This document shows positions 9,804 to 18,348 of a DNA stretch of 64,000 bases, piece after piece (the stretch's first letter is position 1; each line of letters begins with the position of its first letter). Origin of the DNA: JABDMH01 sp965223025 (lineage in GTDB: Bacteria; Bacteroidota; Bacteroidia; Chitinophagales; Saprospiraceae); assembly GCA_965223025.1 (NCBI GenBank), contig CBDCVP010000023.1:2604001-2668000 (forward strand). The letters are read 5' to 3'. Both the position numbers and the translations under genes were made by a program. The notes under the pieces are model-generated. The model ran no database searches and was not told the DNA's origin. It saw only the letters and a list, made by a program, of their open reading frames with translations.

Positions 9804-11165
9804 ATGGGATTGTTAAATACTCAGCATAACACGTTCAAGCACGGTATACATCCACCGGAGCATAAAAGTGAAACCAATGATCTACCGATCAGGCAGTTTC
9901 CCTTTGCTCCCCTGATCATATTGCCGATGGCGCAGCATATTGGTGCCCCATCAGCAATTGTGGTGCGAGAAGGACAGGAAGTAACGAGAGGTCAAGTGCT
10001 GGCCAAAGCCACGGGGTATGTGTCGGTACCCATCCACTCCCCGGTATCTGGGACGGTCAGGAAAATAAGAAATGTACCCACTATTTCTGGCAAGATGGTC
10101 CCAGGGATCTACTTGGAGGCATTTCACTCTTCCAGTCAGGAGGTCATGGAAGGGACACCTGTGGACCTAGAGACGGCCACCCCTAATGAGATCCTGCAGG
10201 GGGTGCAAGACGCTGGGATCGTAGGACTGGGTGGTGCTGCTTTTCCCACCCACGTAAAGCTAAAAGTGCCAGATGGGAAGCATTGCGATGTGCTACTGGT
10301 CAACGGCATAGAATGTGAACCTTACTTGACCACCGATCATCGGGTGATGTTGGAGCAGGCGGAAGATATATTCATGGGCATCAAGTATTTACTGAAATCG
10401 ACGGGGGCAGAAAAAGCGATCATAGGCATCGAAGCCAATAAGCAAGATGCAGCAGACCACTTGGAGAAATTGATTCCAGCCGGAGAGCCAGTATCGGTCA
10501 GGGTGGTTCCTGTCAAATATCCGCAAGGCTCCGAAAAAATGCTGATTACCTCCGTCCTGGGTTATGAGGTGCCATCTGGAGGATTGCCCATAGACGTCGG
10601 TGTGGTGGCTGTCAATGTGGCCACCGTGGCTGAAATCGGACGCCTACTCCCATACGGAAGAGGTATTCAGGAGCGGGTGATCACCATCACCGGACCAGGT
10701 GTCAAGAAAAAGGGCAATTACTTGATTCCCATTGGGACACCTCTCCGATATGTGCTGGACCAGGTGGAGGTATCTGAGAACATTCGGGAAGTTTATATGG
10801 GGGGACCGATGATGGGTGTCGCAGTGTCCAACCTCGACATATCCATTGTTAAAGGCACTTCCGGTATTCTCGTCTTTACCGAGGATGATGTAAAAGGCTC
10901 ACCAAAAATCTATCCTTGCATCAAATGTGGAGCCTGCGTCGATGCATGCCCACTGTCATTAAATCCTTCAAGGCTTGGCATTCTAGCAAAATTCGAGGCT
11001 TATGACCTCATGGCGGAGGAGCACAATTTGATGGATTGCTTTGAGTGTGGTTCGTGTTCCTATGTATGCCCATCTCACATCCCTCTGGTCCAGTATTTCA
11101 GATTATCTAAATCTATCGTCAGAAAGCGCAAAACCGCAAAACAGGTAGCTGAGCATGCTAAATAA
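9804..11165 (+). CDS. rnfC: Rnf electron transport complex subunit C
   Basis: 453 residues from the ATG at 9804; a TTG directly before it (9801) is the only alternative. RnfC is the peripheral NADH/FMN-binding and Fe-S subunit of the ion-pumping ferredoxin:NAD+ oxidoreductase. Visible are the N-terminal barrel-like segment with PMAQHIGAPSAIVV, the glycine-rich GIVGLGGAAFPTHVK of the nucleotide/FMN region, NGIECEPYL, and two 4Fe-4S motifs near the C-terminus (CIKCGACVDACP and CFECGSCSYVCP). It lies 82 bp after the PFOR gene and overlaps rnfD by 11 bp, indicating tight translational coupling. Confidence 0.95.
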   Translation: MGLLNTQHNTFKHGIHPPEHKSETNDLPIRQFPFAPLIILPMAQHIGAPSAIVVREGQEVTRGQVLAKATGYVSVPIHSPVSGTVRKIRNVPTISGKMVPGIYLEAFHSSSQEVMEGTPVDLETATPNEILQGVQDAGIVGLGGAAFPTHVKLKVPDGKHCDVLLVNGIECEPYLTTDHRVMLEQAEDIFMGIKYLLKSTGAEKAIIGIEANKQDAADHLEKLIPAGEPVSVRVVPVKYPQGSEKMLITSVLGYEVPSGGLPIDVGVVAVNVATVAEIGRLLPYGRGIQERVITITGPGVKKKGNYLIPIGTPLRYVLDQVEVSENIREVYMGGPMMGVAVSNLDISIVKGTSGILVFTEDDVKGSPKIYPCIKCGACVDACPLSLNPSRLGILAKFEAYDLMAEEHNLMDCFECGSCSYVCPSHIPLVQYFRLSKSIVRKRKTAKQVAEHAK

Positions 11166-12174
11166 GACCCTACATATCAGCACTTCTCCCCATATTGTGA
11201 AGGGTATCAGCACCGATGCCATCATGCAAAATGTGGTATGGGCACTCCTACCGGCATCAGCCTTTGCGGTGTATTCCTTTGGACTGAGTGCACTCTTAGT
11301 ATTGGTTACTTCCACGACTGCTTGCGTCCTGACTGAGCATTTCTTATGCAGACTATCGCACAAAGAAAGCACGGTCTCAGATTGGTCGGCAGTCATTACG
11401 GGACTGTTGCTGGGTCTCACACTTCCGCCGAGTTTTCCATTGTGGATGGTATTTTTTGGAGGCGTGATCGCCATCGCCATGGGTAAATTTATTTTTGGAG
11501 GTCTGGGATACAATGTATTCAATCCCGCCTTGGTGGGAAGAGCAGTGCTGCAAGCTGCCTTTCCCGTAGCGATTACCACCTGGTACCCGGCTTTTGTGGA
11601 GGGCCGGTTTTCAAGCCTGGCATCATCGACCTTGACATTCCCCTTTATGCAACCCACGGTCGATGGATTGACAGGTGCGACCCCACTAGCAGCCTTTAAA
11701 TTTGACCAAATCACGACCGACACTCAGGATCTGGCCTTAGGTATTGTGAGTGGATCTACTGGGGAGACATGTGCATTGCTCTTGATATTAGGTGGTGCAT
11801 ATCTGGTGGCAAGAAATATGATGAATTGGCGAATACCCATCTCGATCTTTACCACTGTTTTTGTACTTAGCGGCATTCTGTATTTGATCGATGCGCAAGC
11901 TTATCCTTCTCCCATCTTTATGTTATTCTCTGGTGGCCTCATGTTGGGTGCCATCTTCATGGCCACCGATATGGTCGCTTCACCAATCACGCCTGTCGGA
12001 GTCTGGATCTATGGCGCCATCATAGGACTTCTGGTTGTTGTGATCAGGCTATGGGGTGGTTTGCCGGAAGGAGTCATGTATGCCATACTGCTAGCCAATG
12101 CCATCTCGCCACATATTGATAACCTGATCAGGCCCAGGGTCTATGGCACATCAAAACGTCTCACACAATCATGA
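11155..12174 (+). CDS. rnfD: Rnf electron transport complex subunit D
   Basis: 339 residues with eight to ten hydrophobic segments. RnfD is an integral membrane subunit carrying covalently bound FMN. The attachment motif DGLTGATPLAAF is present, with Thr176 as the expected phosphodiester-linked residue. The conserved FNPALVGRA loop is also present. Its start overlaps the end of rnfC by 11 bp and its TGA shares 4 bp (ATGA) with rnfG, so the C-D-G order matches known rnf operons. Rnf pumps Na+ or H+ as electrons pass from ferredoxin to NAD+; which ion cannot be told from sequence here. Confidence 0.95.
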   Translation: MLNKTLHISTSPHIVKGISTDAIMQNVVWALLPASAFAVYSFGLSALLVLVTSTTACVLTEHFLCRLSHKESTVSDWSAVITGLLLGLTLPPSFPLWMVFFGGVIAIAMGKFIFGGLGYNVFNPALVGRAVLQAAFPVAITTWYPAFVEGRFSSLASSTLTFPFMQPTVDGLTGATPLAAFKFDQITTDTQDLALGIVSGSTGETCALLLILGGAYLVARNMMNWRIPISIFTTVFVLSGILYLIDAQAYPSPIFMLFSGGLMLGAIFMATDMVASPITPVGVWIYGAIIGLLVVVIRLWGGLPEGVMYAILLANAISPHIDNLIRPRVYGTSKRLTQS

Positions 12175-12869
12175 GTGATACCAATCCATCCACCACCACA
12201 ACACCTGCTGCTAGCATGAAAATGCTAAAGGCCATGGTGGGCATTGGTATTGCCTGTGCGTTGATGATCGTATTGACCTTTGAGGGGACCCTACCAAGAA
12301 TCAAAAAGAACAGGGCAGAGGCTCTAGAAAAAGCCATTTTTAAGGTAATTCCTGGCATTACAAAAAAACAAGCCTATATATTGGATGAAGCAAATACTTT
12401 CCTACCCATGAACAGCGATGAGGAAATAGACCAAAGGGTTTATGCTGGATACGACGAAAACAATCAGCTGATAGGCATTGCTGTAGAAGCTGAAGGAATG
12501 GGGTTTGCTGACATATTGCGGATTTTATATGGATATGATCCAGAAAAACAACAAGTCGTGGGATTTCATGTATTGGAGAGTAAAGAAACACCGGGTCTCG
12601 GAGATAAAATCGAGAAGGATGCTGATTTTCTCGCCAACTTTAAGGCACTGGATGTATCACTAACCGATGATTTTAGCCAGGTGAAAAACACCGTCGTACC
12701 TGTCAAACATGGTGCAAAAGAAAATCCCTGGGAGGTGGACGGAATCACTGGAGCGACCATTTCGTCGCGAGCCATTGGTAAGATCCTCGGCACCAGCACC
12801 CAACAATGGGTTCCCCTGATTTACAAACAAAAGGATTCTTTTATGGATGCTAAACCGATGGAAAGATAG
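12171..12869 (+). CDS. rnfG: Rnf electron transport complex subunit G
   Basis: 232 residues: an N-terminal membrane anchor (about residues 17-38) and an FMN-binding domain facing outward. The flavinylation motif DGITGATISS has Thr196 as the expected covalent FMN site. The KETPGLGDKI stretch is also typical of NqrC/RnfG proteins. ApbE-type flavin transferase would be needed, but none is encoded in this window. The gene starts inside the rnfD stop codon (ATGA overlap) and ends 15 bp before rnfE. Confidence 0.94.
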   Translation: MSDTNPSTTTTPAASMKMLKAMVGIGIACALMIVLTFEGTLPRIKKNRAEALEKAIFKVIPGITKKQAYILDEANTFLPMNSDEEIDQRVYAGYDENNQLIGIAVEAEGMGFADILRILYGYDPEKQQVVGFHVLESKETPGLGDKIEKDADFLANFKALDVSLTDDFSQVKNTVVPVKHGAKENPWEVDGITGATISSRAIGKILGTSTQQWVPLIYKQKDSFMDAKPMER

Positions 12870-12884
12870 AAACGAAAGGTCATC

Positions 12885-13529
12885 ATGCAAGTCAAAGAAA
12901 GTACGAGTTTCATAGACACGCTTAAGGCAAATCCGACAACCGATGAATTTGTCAAGGGATTGTGGCGTGATAATCCAGTTTTTGTGCAAGTGCTGGGAAT
13001 GTGCCCGGTGCTGGCTGTTTCTAATACAGCAGAAAATGCACTGGCCATGGGTCTGGCTACTGCCTTTGTCTTATTGATGTCCAATATTCTGGTTTCTTCC
13101 TTGCGAAGTTTTATTCCTAAGCAGGTCCGAATTGCCTCCTACATCCTGATTATCGCCACTTTTGTCACCATCACAGACTATGCGATCCAGGCCATCAGTG
13201 TAGAGCTGCACAAAAGCTTGGGTGCCTTTATTTCATTGATTGTAGTAAACTGTTTAATTCTCAGTCGAGCAGAAGCTTTTGCTTCAAAGAATACGATTGG
13301 AAAATCAATTATGGATGCTCTGGGGATGGGCATCGGATTTACCTTCGCTCTACTGTGTCTGGGTGCGGTGAGGGAGATACTGGGCAATGGCAGCCTTTTT
13401 GGCCTCGCCTTGTTTCCAGATACATTTCAGGAGTGGATCGTCATGATCTTGCCCGCAGGAGGATTTTTCACCTTGGCCATCTGGTTACTCATTTTTAATG
13501 CAGCACAAGAAAAAAGATCAAAGGCATGA
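12885..13529 (+). CDS. rnfE: Rnf electron transport complex subunit E
   Basis: 214 residues, six transmembrane segments. RnfE and RnfA are homologous, inversely oriented membrane subunits that together hold a membrane-embedded 2Fe-2S cluster. The N-terminal WRDNPVFVQVLGMCPVLAVSNTAEN segment contains the conserved LGxCPxLAV cysteine motif, and the second NCLILSRAEAFAS motif supplies a further Cys. Its stop overlaps the rnfA start (ATGA), a coupling fitting 1:1 synthesis of the two halves. Confidence 0.95.
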   Translation: MQVKESTSFIDTLKANPTTDEFVKGLWRDNPVFVQVLGMCPVLAVSNTAENALAMGLATAFVLLMSNILVSSLRSFIPKQVRIASYILIIATFVTITDYAIQAISVELHKSLGAFISLIVVNCLILSRAEAFASKNTIGKSIMDALGMGIGFTFALLCLGAVREILGNGSLFGLALFPDTFQEWIVMILPAGGFFTLAIWLLIFNAAQEKRSKA

Positions 13530-14110
13530 ATGCGGAATCACATTGGTATATTTTTGTTAATGCCTGCCTCATCAATAATTTTGTGTTGGCATATTTTCTA
13601 GGTATTTGCCCATTTCTTGGAGTTTCCGGAAAAATGGAAACAGCTACCAAAATGGGTGGCGCGGTGACTTTTGTCATGCTGATTAGTTCTCTATGCGCCT
13701 ATGGCATTCATGCTCTTCTCATAGCTGTCAATGCACCCTTTCTTCAATTAATCAGTTACATCGTGGTCATTGCATCGACGGTCCAATTGGTAGAGATGTT
13801 TGTCAAGAAAATGAGTCCTGCTTTATTTAAAGCACTGGGCATATTTCTTCCGTTGATTACCACGAATTGTGCCATTTTGGGTTTGGCACTTTTCCAGACC
13901 AATAAAGGATACGATCTTTTGCAGAGCTTCGTGTATGCACTTGGTGCTGGCACAGGATTTACTCTGGCACTGGTCTTGATCGCCGGCCTTCGCGAGCAAC
14001 TCAATTTTGCTGATGTGCCCAGTGTCGCCAAAGGCACGGCGCTCACTTTGTTGATTGCAGGTATACTTTCGCTATCGTTTATGGGATTTGCAGGGTTGGG
14101 TACTCAATAA
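13526..14110 (+). CDS. rnfA: Rnf electron transport complex subunit A
   Basis: 194 residues, six transmembrane segments, the partner of RnfE. Both cysteine motifs are present: NFVLAYFLGICPFLGVSGK near the N-terminus and TTNCAILGLALF in the fourth helix region. The start overlaps rnfE by 4 bp. The last base of its TAA stop is the first base of the 8-bp target duplication of the IS1595-type element that follows, so insertion left the protein intact but separates it from the rest of the operon (NqrM-like gene, FNR, rnfB). Confidence 0.95.
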   Translation: MNAESHWYIFVNACLINNFVLAYFLGICPFLGVSGKMETATKMGGAVTFVMLISSLCAYGIHALLIAVNAPFLQLISYIVVIASTVQLVEMFVKKMSPALFKALGIFLPLITTNCAILGLALFQTNKGYDLLQSFVYALGAGTGFTLALVLIAGLREQLNFADVPSVAKGTALTLLIAGILSLSFMGFAGLGTQ

Positions 14111-14117
14111 TTAATTA

Positions 14118-15091
14118 CTGAATAATGCAGTTTGGTTGCACTGTAAGGTACTTACTTAGAGGCAAAAAGAAAATGGAAACTGAAAGAATGTTTAAAGGAG
14201 TCAGTATTTTTGAATTTAGTAGTCGATTTACGTGTAAAGCGGATTGTCTGGATTACTTGAGTGAAATCAAGTGGAGCAGTGGATATTCATGTCGCAAATG
14301 TGGTAATGGGAAATATTGTGGGACAGCTCGATACGGAGAAAGACGATGTACCAAATGTCGTTCTGTGGAATCCCCTACTGCCCATACCCTTTTTCATAAA
14401 GTAAAATTTCCGTTGCACAAGGCATTCTACATTATTTTCTATCTAAGCACCTCGACAAAAGGAATGTCAACCTATGAATTAGCTCGAAAGTTGGACATGA
14501 ATCAACCGGTAGTGTGGCGCTTTAAAACGAAGGTCATGTTAGCAATGAAATCAAGTGGGAAATATCCGATTGATGGTGCGGTGGCTGTAGATGAAACGAT
14601 GATCGGGGGCAAGGTGAAAAAGCAGCGCGGCCGAAGTCAATCGACTAAAAAACAGGTAGTTGTTGCTATCCAGAAACACCCTGGAGGTGGAATCAGCAGG
14701 GCATATGCAAAGGTTATTCCCAATGCTGGCAGCAAACAGCTAGAGCCATTCTTTGACCAACATATTGACCCAGATGCAATCGTAACGACCGATAAATGGA
14801 GAGGTTACTCCCCCATTGCTCGAAAAGGAAAATATCATGTTGACCAGATCCACTCTAAAAAAGGAGAGAATTTTCCTTTGATGCATCGGTTTATTATGGG
14901 GCTCAAATCTTGGTTGAGAGGTATTCATCATCAAGTAAAATATCTACAAAAGTATCTCAATGAGTATACCTACAGGTTCAATAGGCACCTGTATAAAGAC
15001 ATTCTATTTCATAATCTTACCAATAGATTAATGCTTCATCCACCATGCACGATTCCAGATTTGAAATTTGTAACGTAAATGAATTATTCAG
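14118..15091 (+). mobile_element. IS1595-family insertion sequence, copy 1
   Basis: The 974-bp element is bounded by inverted ends that both begin CTGAATAAT, with partial matching for about 8 more bases. It is flanked by a perfect 8-bp direct repeat ATTAATTA (14110-14117 and 15092-15099), the duplication length expected for this family. It carries one transposase gene. A second copy lies at 23533-24506 in opposite orientation. The encoded proteins are identical, and the only base difference I noted is a silent T/G near the left end (ACT versus ACG, Thr). It sits between rnfA and the NqrM-like gene; before insertion the gap between rnfA stop and that ATG was about 16 nt. Confidence 0.93.
14173..15078 (+). 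CDS. IS1595-family transposase (copy 1)
   Basis: About 301 residues from the ATG at 14173, which follows an A/G-rich stretch. An in-frame ATG at 14125 would add 16 residues but lies within the terminal repeat, so I prefer the later start. The N-terminal zinc ribbon uses CRKCG and CTKC. An ISXO2-type DDE domain follows, with the first Asp in AVDETMIGGK and the second in VTTDKWRGY. The third catalytic region is LMHRFIMGLKSWLRGIHHQ, with His, not Asn or Glu, at the apparent third position, then the conserved LNEYTYRFNRH tail. No frameshift or stop interrupts it, so this copy is likely active. Confidence 0.92.
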   Translation: METERMFKGVSIFEFSSRFTCKADCLDYLSEIKWSSGYSCRKCGNGKYCGTARYGERRCTKCRSVESPTAHTLFHKVKFPLHKAFYIIFYLSTSTKGMSTYELARKLDMNQPVVWRFKTKVMLAMKSSGKYPIDGAVAVDETMIGGKVKKQRGRSQSTKKQVVVAIQKHPGGGISRAYAKVIPNAGSKQLEPFFDQHIDPDAIVTTDKWRGYSPIARKGKYHVDQIHSKKGENFPLMHRFIMGLKSWLRGIHHQVKYLQKYLNEYTYRFNRHLYKDILFHNLTNRLMLHPPCTIPDLKFVT

Positions 15092-15107
15092 ATTAATTAA
15101 TATAAAA

Positions 15108-15287
15108 ATGATCGGATCATTGATATGGGGAATTGGAGGAATCATCATACTTATGGTAGGCTGGATGCTGATTCAGCAATCCTGGGGCAAGATGTTTTCC
15201 GAACAATTAACAGATGAAGACGTGCTGGCAGGAAGAAGCAGTTGTGGCAATTGTGGCTGCACTGCCATTTGCAAAGAAAAAAAATAG
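15108..15287 (+). CDS. small NqrM-like membrane protein with C-terminal cysteine cluster
   Basis: 59 residues: one transmembrane helix (about residues 4-23), a short linker, and a C-terminal cluster CGNCGCTAICK (C-x2-C-x-C-x4-C). NqrM (DUF539) proteins have this plan and are needed to mature the membrane iron centre between NqrD and NqrE, the homologues of RnfE and RnfA. The same role for Rnf is inferred from layout and position, not from clear sequence identity. The ATG at 15108 was chosen; upstream in-frame codons back to 15045 belong to the insertion sequence. Only the 8-bp duplication and 8 more bases separate the IS end from this ATG. Confidence 0.65.
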   Translation: MIGSLIWGIGGIIILMVGWMLIQQSWGKMFSEQLTDEDVLAGRSSCGNCGCTAICKEKK

Positions 15288-15332
15288 TCGACTTCAACAA
15301 ACAGAAATACATTAAAAAATAAGCATACAGTT

Positions 15333-16190
15333 ATGGCATATTTAGCAGATTTAAGTACAGAAAACAGGTTCAAGGCTGTCATTAAGAAGACTGAATTGTT
15401 GACACCCAAAAACACGGACGAAATCAGAGAAATATCAATCGAGGTCAAGCAACCTGGATTTGACTGTGAAGTAGATCAGAGTTTTGGGGTGCTGGTAAAA
15501 TCAAAAGATGATTTTGGAAATTCCCTTCACCATCGCCTTTACAGCGTGGCAGACTTACCTACCAAGAAAGGTGGAAAACCACAAATCAAAATGTTGGTTA
15601 AAAGGTGTTCCTATGTCGATGAATTTAGTGGAGAACTCTTTCAGGGGGTCGCATCCAACTACCTCTGCAATCGCAAAGTTGGTGACGAAATCACTATTAC
15701 TGGTCCACACAGTTTGCCCTTTGTAGTGCCAGAGGATAAGAACTCTAATCTCATCTTAGTAGGCATGGGGACTGGCATTGCTCCCTTTCGCGCATTTATT
15801 AAACACATTTATAAGAATGTAAAAGACTGGAAGGGCAAAGTTCGGCTGTTTTATGGCGCGCGAAGCGGACTAGAATTGCTCTATCTCAATGACAAAGATG
15901 GAGACCTGACCAACTACTACGACGAGGAGACCTTTGAAGCCTTTCATGCCATCAGTCCTAGACCTCACTGGGCAGATCCCATCGCTCTGGATAGCGCTAT
16001 TGAAGGGAGGGCGGAAGAGATTCGCGAGATGTTGTCACATTCGAACACCCACATGTATGTGGCAGGGTACGAGGCTGTCAATAGCATGCTAAATAAAGCC
16101 ATGTCAAAAATCATGGGCTCTAAAGAAAAATGGGAAACGAGGAAAGCTGAGTTGGTGGCTGGAAAAAAATGGGCTGAGGTCATCTATTAA
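15333..16190 (+). CDS. plant-type ferredoxin-NADP+ reductase
   Basis: 285 residues. The FAD-binding motif RLYSVAD (about 68-74), a second flavin region with GVASNYLCN, the NADP-binding GMGTGIAPFRAF (about 145-156), YGARSGLELLY, and a C-terminal WAEVIY ending in the stacking Tyr together identify a plant-type FNR, not a generic flavin reductase. It moves electrons between reduced ferredoxin and NADP+. It lies inside the rnf operon between the NqrM-like gene and rnfB, so it probably shares the ferredoxin pool made by the PFOR and balances NADPH against NADH. Confidence 0.88.
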   Translation: MAYLADLSTENRFKAVIKKTELLTPKNTDEIREISIEVKQPGFDCEVDQSFGVLVKSKDDFGNSLHHRLYSVADLPTKKGGKPQIKMLVKRCSYVDEFSGELFQGVASNYLCNRKVGDEITITGPHSLPFVVPEDKNSNLILVGMGTGIAPFRAFIKHIYKNVKDWKGKVRLFYGARSGLELLYLNDKDGDLTNYYDEETFEAFHAISPRPHWADPIALDSAIEGRAEEIREMLSHSNTHMYVAGYEAVNSMLNKAMSKIMGSKEKWETRKAELVAGKKWAEVIY

Positions 16191-16240
16191 CATGGATAAC
16201 ATCATAACAAATAAAATAATGAAAATACTACCTGTCTAAT

Positions 16241-17107
16241 ATGTCGATCTTTATTGCGCTTGCTGCTCTGGGTGGATTGACTTTGATATTGGCATTGATG
16301 CTTATTTGGGCCAATAGGAAGCTGTATGTCTATGAAGATCCGCGGATCGATTCCGTGGAAGATATGTTGCCACATGCCAACTGTGGTGCGTGTGGATTTC
16401 CAGGTTGCCGACCTTTTGCCGAAGCCCTGGTATCCGGGCAAATTCTGCCAGGAAAGTGTACTGTGAGTTCTGACGATGGGCGCGCTGCTATTGCTGATTT
16501 TTTAGGCGTGTCCTTGGGAGAGGAAGAAAAAAGAGTGGCGAGACTAGCTTGTGCTGGGGGAACAAACGTGGCTGTCAATCGGGCGCAGTATCAGGGGATT
16601 TCTACATGTCGTGCTGCATCGCTGGTTTCGGGTGGTGGCAAGGGCTGTTTCTGGGGGTGTTTGGGACACGGAGATTGTGAAGTGGTTTGCGATTTTGATG
16701 CAATCACCATGGATGAATACTCGATTCCAGTCGTTGATGTTGACAAGTGCACCGCCTGTGGTGACTGTGTAGAAGTCTGTCCGAAAGATCTTTTTTCTCT
16801 CCAACCGATCAGCAACAGACTTTGGGTCAACTGCAAAAACCTCGAAGCGGGAGACGATATTCTTGATGAGTGCCAGGTAGGTTGCACAGCTTGCGGCAAA
16901 TGTGCGATGGATGCGGGCCAAGATCTGATCACAATGGAACATAATTTACCAGTAGTCAACTATGCAGGCGACCATCATACGCAAGCACCGATTCAGCGGT
17001 GCCCGACTGGTGCCATTGTGTGGTTGGATGATAAAATTGGTGCCATCAAAGGGAAAGAAAGCAAAAAAATTGTCAGAAAAGGCCGGCGGCGGGCTGGTTT
17101 CACCTAG
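16241..17107 (+). CDS. rnfB: Rnf electron transport complex subunit B
   Basis: 288 residues: an N-terminal membrane helix (about 2-24), the Fes-type 4Fe-4S motif HANCGACGFPGC with a further Cys in LPGKC, then paired ferredoxin motifs (CTACGDCVEVCP and a later CTACGKCAMD with RCPTGAI). RnfB accepts electrons from soluble ferredoxin and hands them to the membrane subunits. It is the last gene of the operon, displaced from its usual place after rnfA by the IS, the NqrM-like gene and the FNR. No terminator with a T-run was found downstream. Confidence 0.94.
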   Translation: MSIFIALAALGGLTLILALMLIWANRKLYVYEDPRIDSVEDMLPHANCGACGFPGCRPFAEALVSGQILPGKCTVSSDDGRAAIADFLGVSLGEEEKRVARLACAGGTNVAVNRAQYQGISTCRAASLVSGGGKGCFWGCLGHGDCEVVCDFDAITMDEYSIPVVDVDKCTACGDCVEVCPKDLFSLQPISNRLWVNCKNLEAGDDILDECQVGCTACGKCAMDAGQDLITMEHNLPVVNYAGDHHTQAPIQRCPTGAIVWLDDKIGAIKGKESKKIVRKGRRRAGFT

Positions 17108-17269
17108 GGTTGTCAAACAATAATTCGCCCGTTGACGCACCGTTATTCTTGGGAGTTGGCAAGGCAGAAAAACCAGCAACATAGGGCTATTTGAATTTTT
17201 TCTAATCAAGCATACACTCATAAGAATAGGCATAAATGAGAAGGTTATGTCGAAATAGATGATCGATAA

Positions 17270-18172
17270 ATGGTAAGACATCTACGAGTAATAATGCTTA
17301 CAATGATCTCATACCCTTCACTGGCACAATTCTATGATATAACGGGTTTCATTGTAGATTCTTTGGGAAATTCCATTTCTTTTGCCACTATTGAAGTAAT
17401 CAAAGATCATAATGGAATTGGGGTTGTTGCAAATGAAAATGGTGAGTTCCAACTGACCATTCCACAAGATTTTACTGATGACACATTAACTGTTAGCGCA
17501 CTGGGATATTATACTCAGAAGTTTGCAATTGCAGGAATCAGCAATCGAATGTCAATGAACTTTGAACTTCATGAAAAGACATACGACTTATCCGAAATAG
17601 TCATCCTACCTGGCCCAACCACATTGTGCGAGTACGGAAATTCTAAACTGTCTAAATGGACAGGTGGTATGTTGACTGAAAATCTAACTCAGATTGCCGT
17701 ATACATTAAAAATCGAAAAAGTGAAAAAGGAACCCTAAAAGACATAAGTTTTTTCATTACCCGGAGTGGAAAGCCTAAGGCACCTGTGAGGATAAGAATC
17801 TACGACTTTAATACAGAAGATGACCCGATAGGCTCTGATCTCCTACAAGAGACGGTTATCTTTAAGCCAAATAAAAAATTTGGTTGGAACGCGGTTGATT
17901 TGTCATCTCACAATATAGAATTCCCCGAAGACGGGCTATTCGTAGCCATTGAGTCGATAGTGACAAAGAAGAAGTATCGGTACAAAACCAAGATTCAAGG
18001 TCAGAATTACGATCATTACGGAATAGTCATAGGCAACACATGGCAGTATGAAGTAGCCAATACGTACAAAAAACGACTGGGGTATGGATGGACTAAAGTG
18101 AAAAATACTTCAATAGAAAACAAGCCAAGAAATGCATTGATCAAAGCCACCTTTAAACTTCTCAGTAATTGA
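17270..18172 (+). CDS. exported carboxypeptidase-regulatory-like domain protein
   Basis: 300 residues with an N-terminal signal peptide ending near SLAQ (residue 20). Residues about 22-105 match the carboxypeptidase D regulatory-like fold that often precedes TonB receptors: ITGFIVDSLGNSISFATIEV, GVVANENGEFQL, LTVSALGYYTQ, ending in DLSEIVI. The remaining ~190 residues carry no domain I recognise but look beta-rich. No TonB plug or barrel follows, so this is not a transporter. It is 163 bp after rnfB and does not look functionally linked to it. Confidence 0.75.
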   Translation: MVRHLRVIMLTMISYPSLAQFYDITGFIVDSLGNSISFATIEVIKDHNGIGVVANENGEFQLTIPQDFTDDTLTVSALGYYTQKFAIAGISNRMSMNFELHEKTYDLSEIVILPGPTTLCEYGNSKLSKWTGGMLTENLTQIAVYIKNRKSEKGTLKDISFFITRSGKPKAPVRIRIYDFNTEDDPIGSDLLQETVIFKPNKKFGWNAVDLSSHNIEFPEDGLFVAIESIVTKKKYRYKTKIQGQNYDHYGIVIGNTWQYEVANTYKKRLGYGWTKVKNTSIENKPRNALIKATFKLLSN

Positions 18173-18348
18173 ATAAAGCACATAATACATGTCCTTGATG
18201 GCAGCTCTCCTTCGTCGAGCTGATCATATCGTTATTACACAACGAAAGTCGACTATCCTCTGAGTCCTGGCACACACAATCTTTTCCTTCTAATTTTGAG
18301 CTGATCCCCTCTTTTGCCGACAAGCTGATAGGCTCCCCAAAACGAGCA

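Noticed and set aside
15045..15107. Start of the small NqrM-like gene inside the insertion sequence
   Set aside because: The in-frame upstream codons are the IS right end and the target duplication; the ATG at 15108 gives a proper TM helix at once and would have existed before the insertion.
18200..18225. AGCTC/GAGCT hairpin as terminator after the gene ending at 18172
   Set aside because: Five-bp stem and no T-run.
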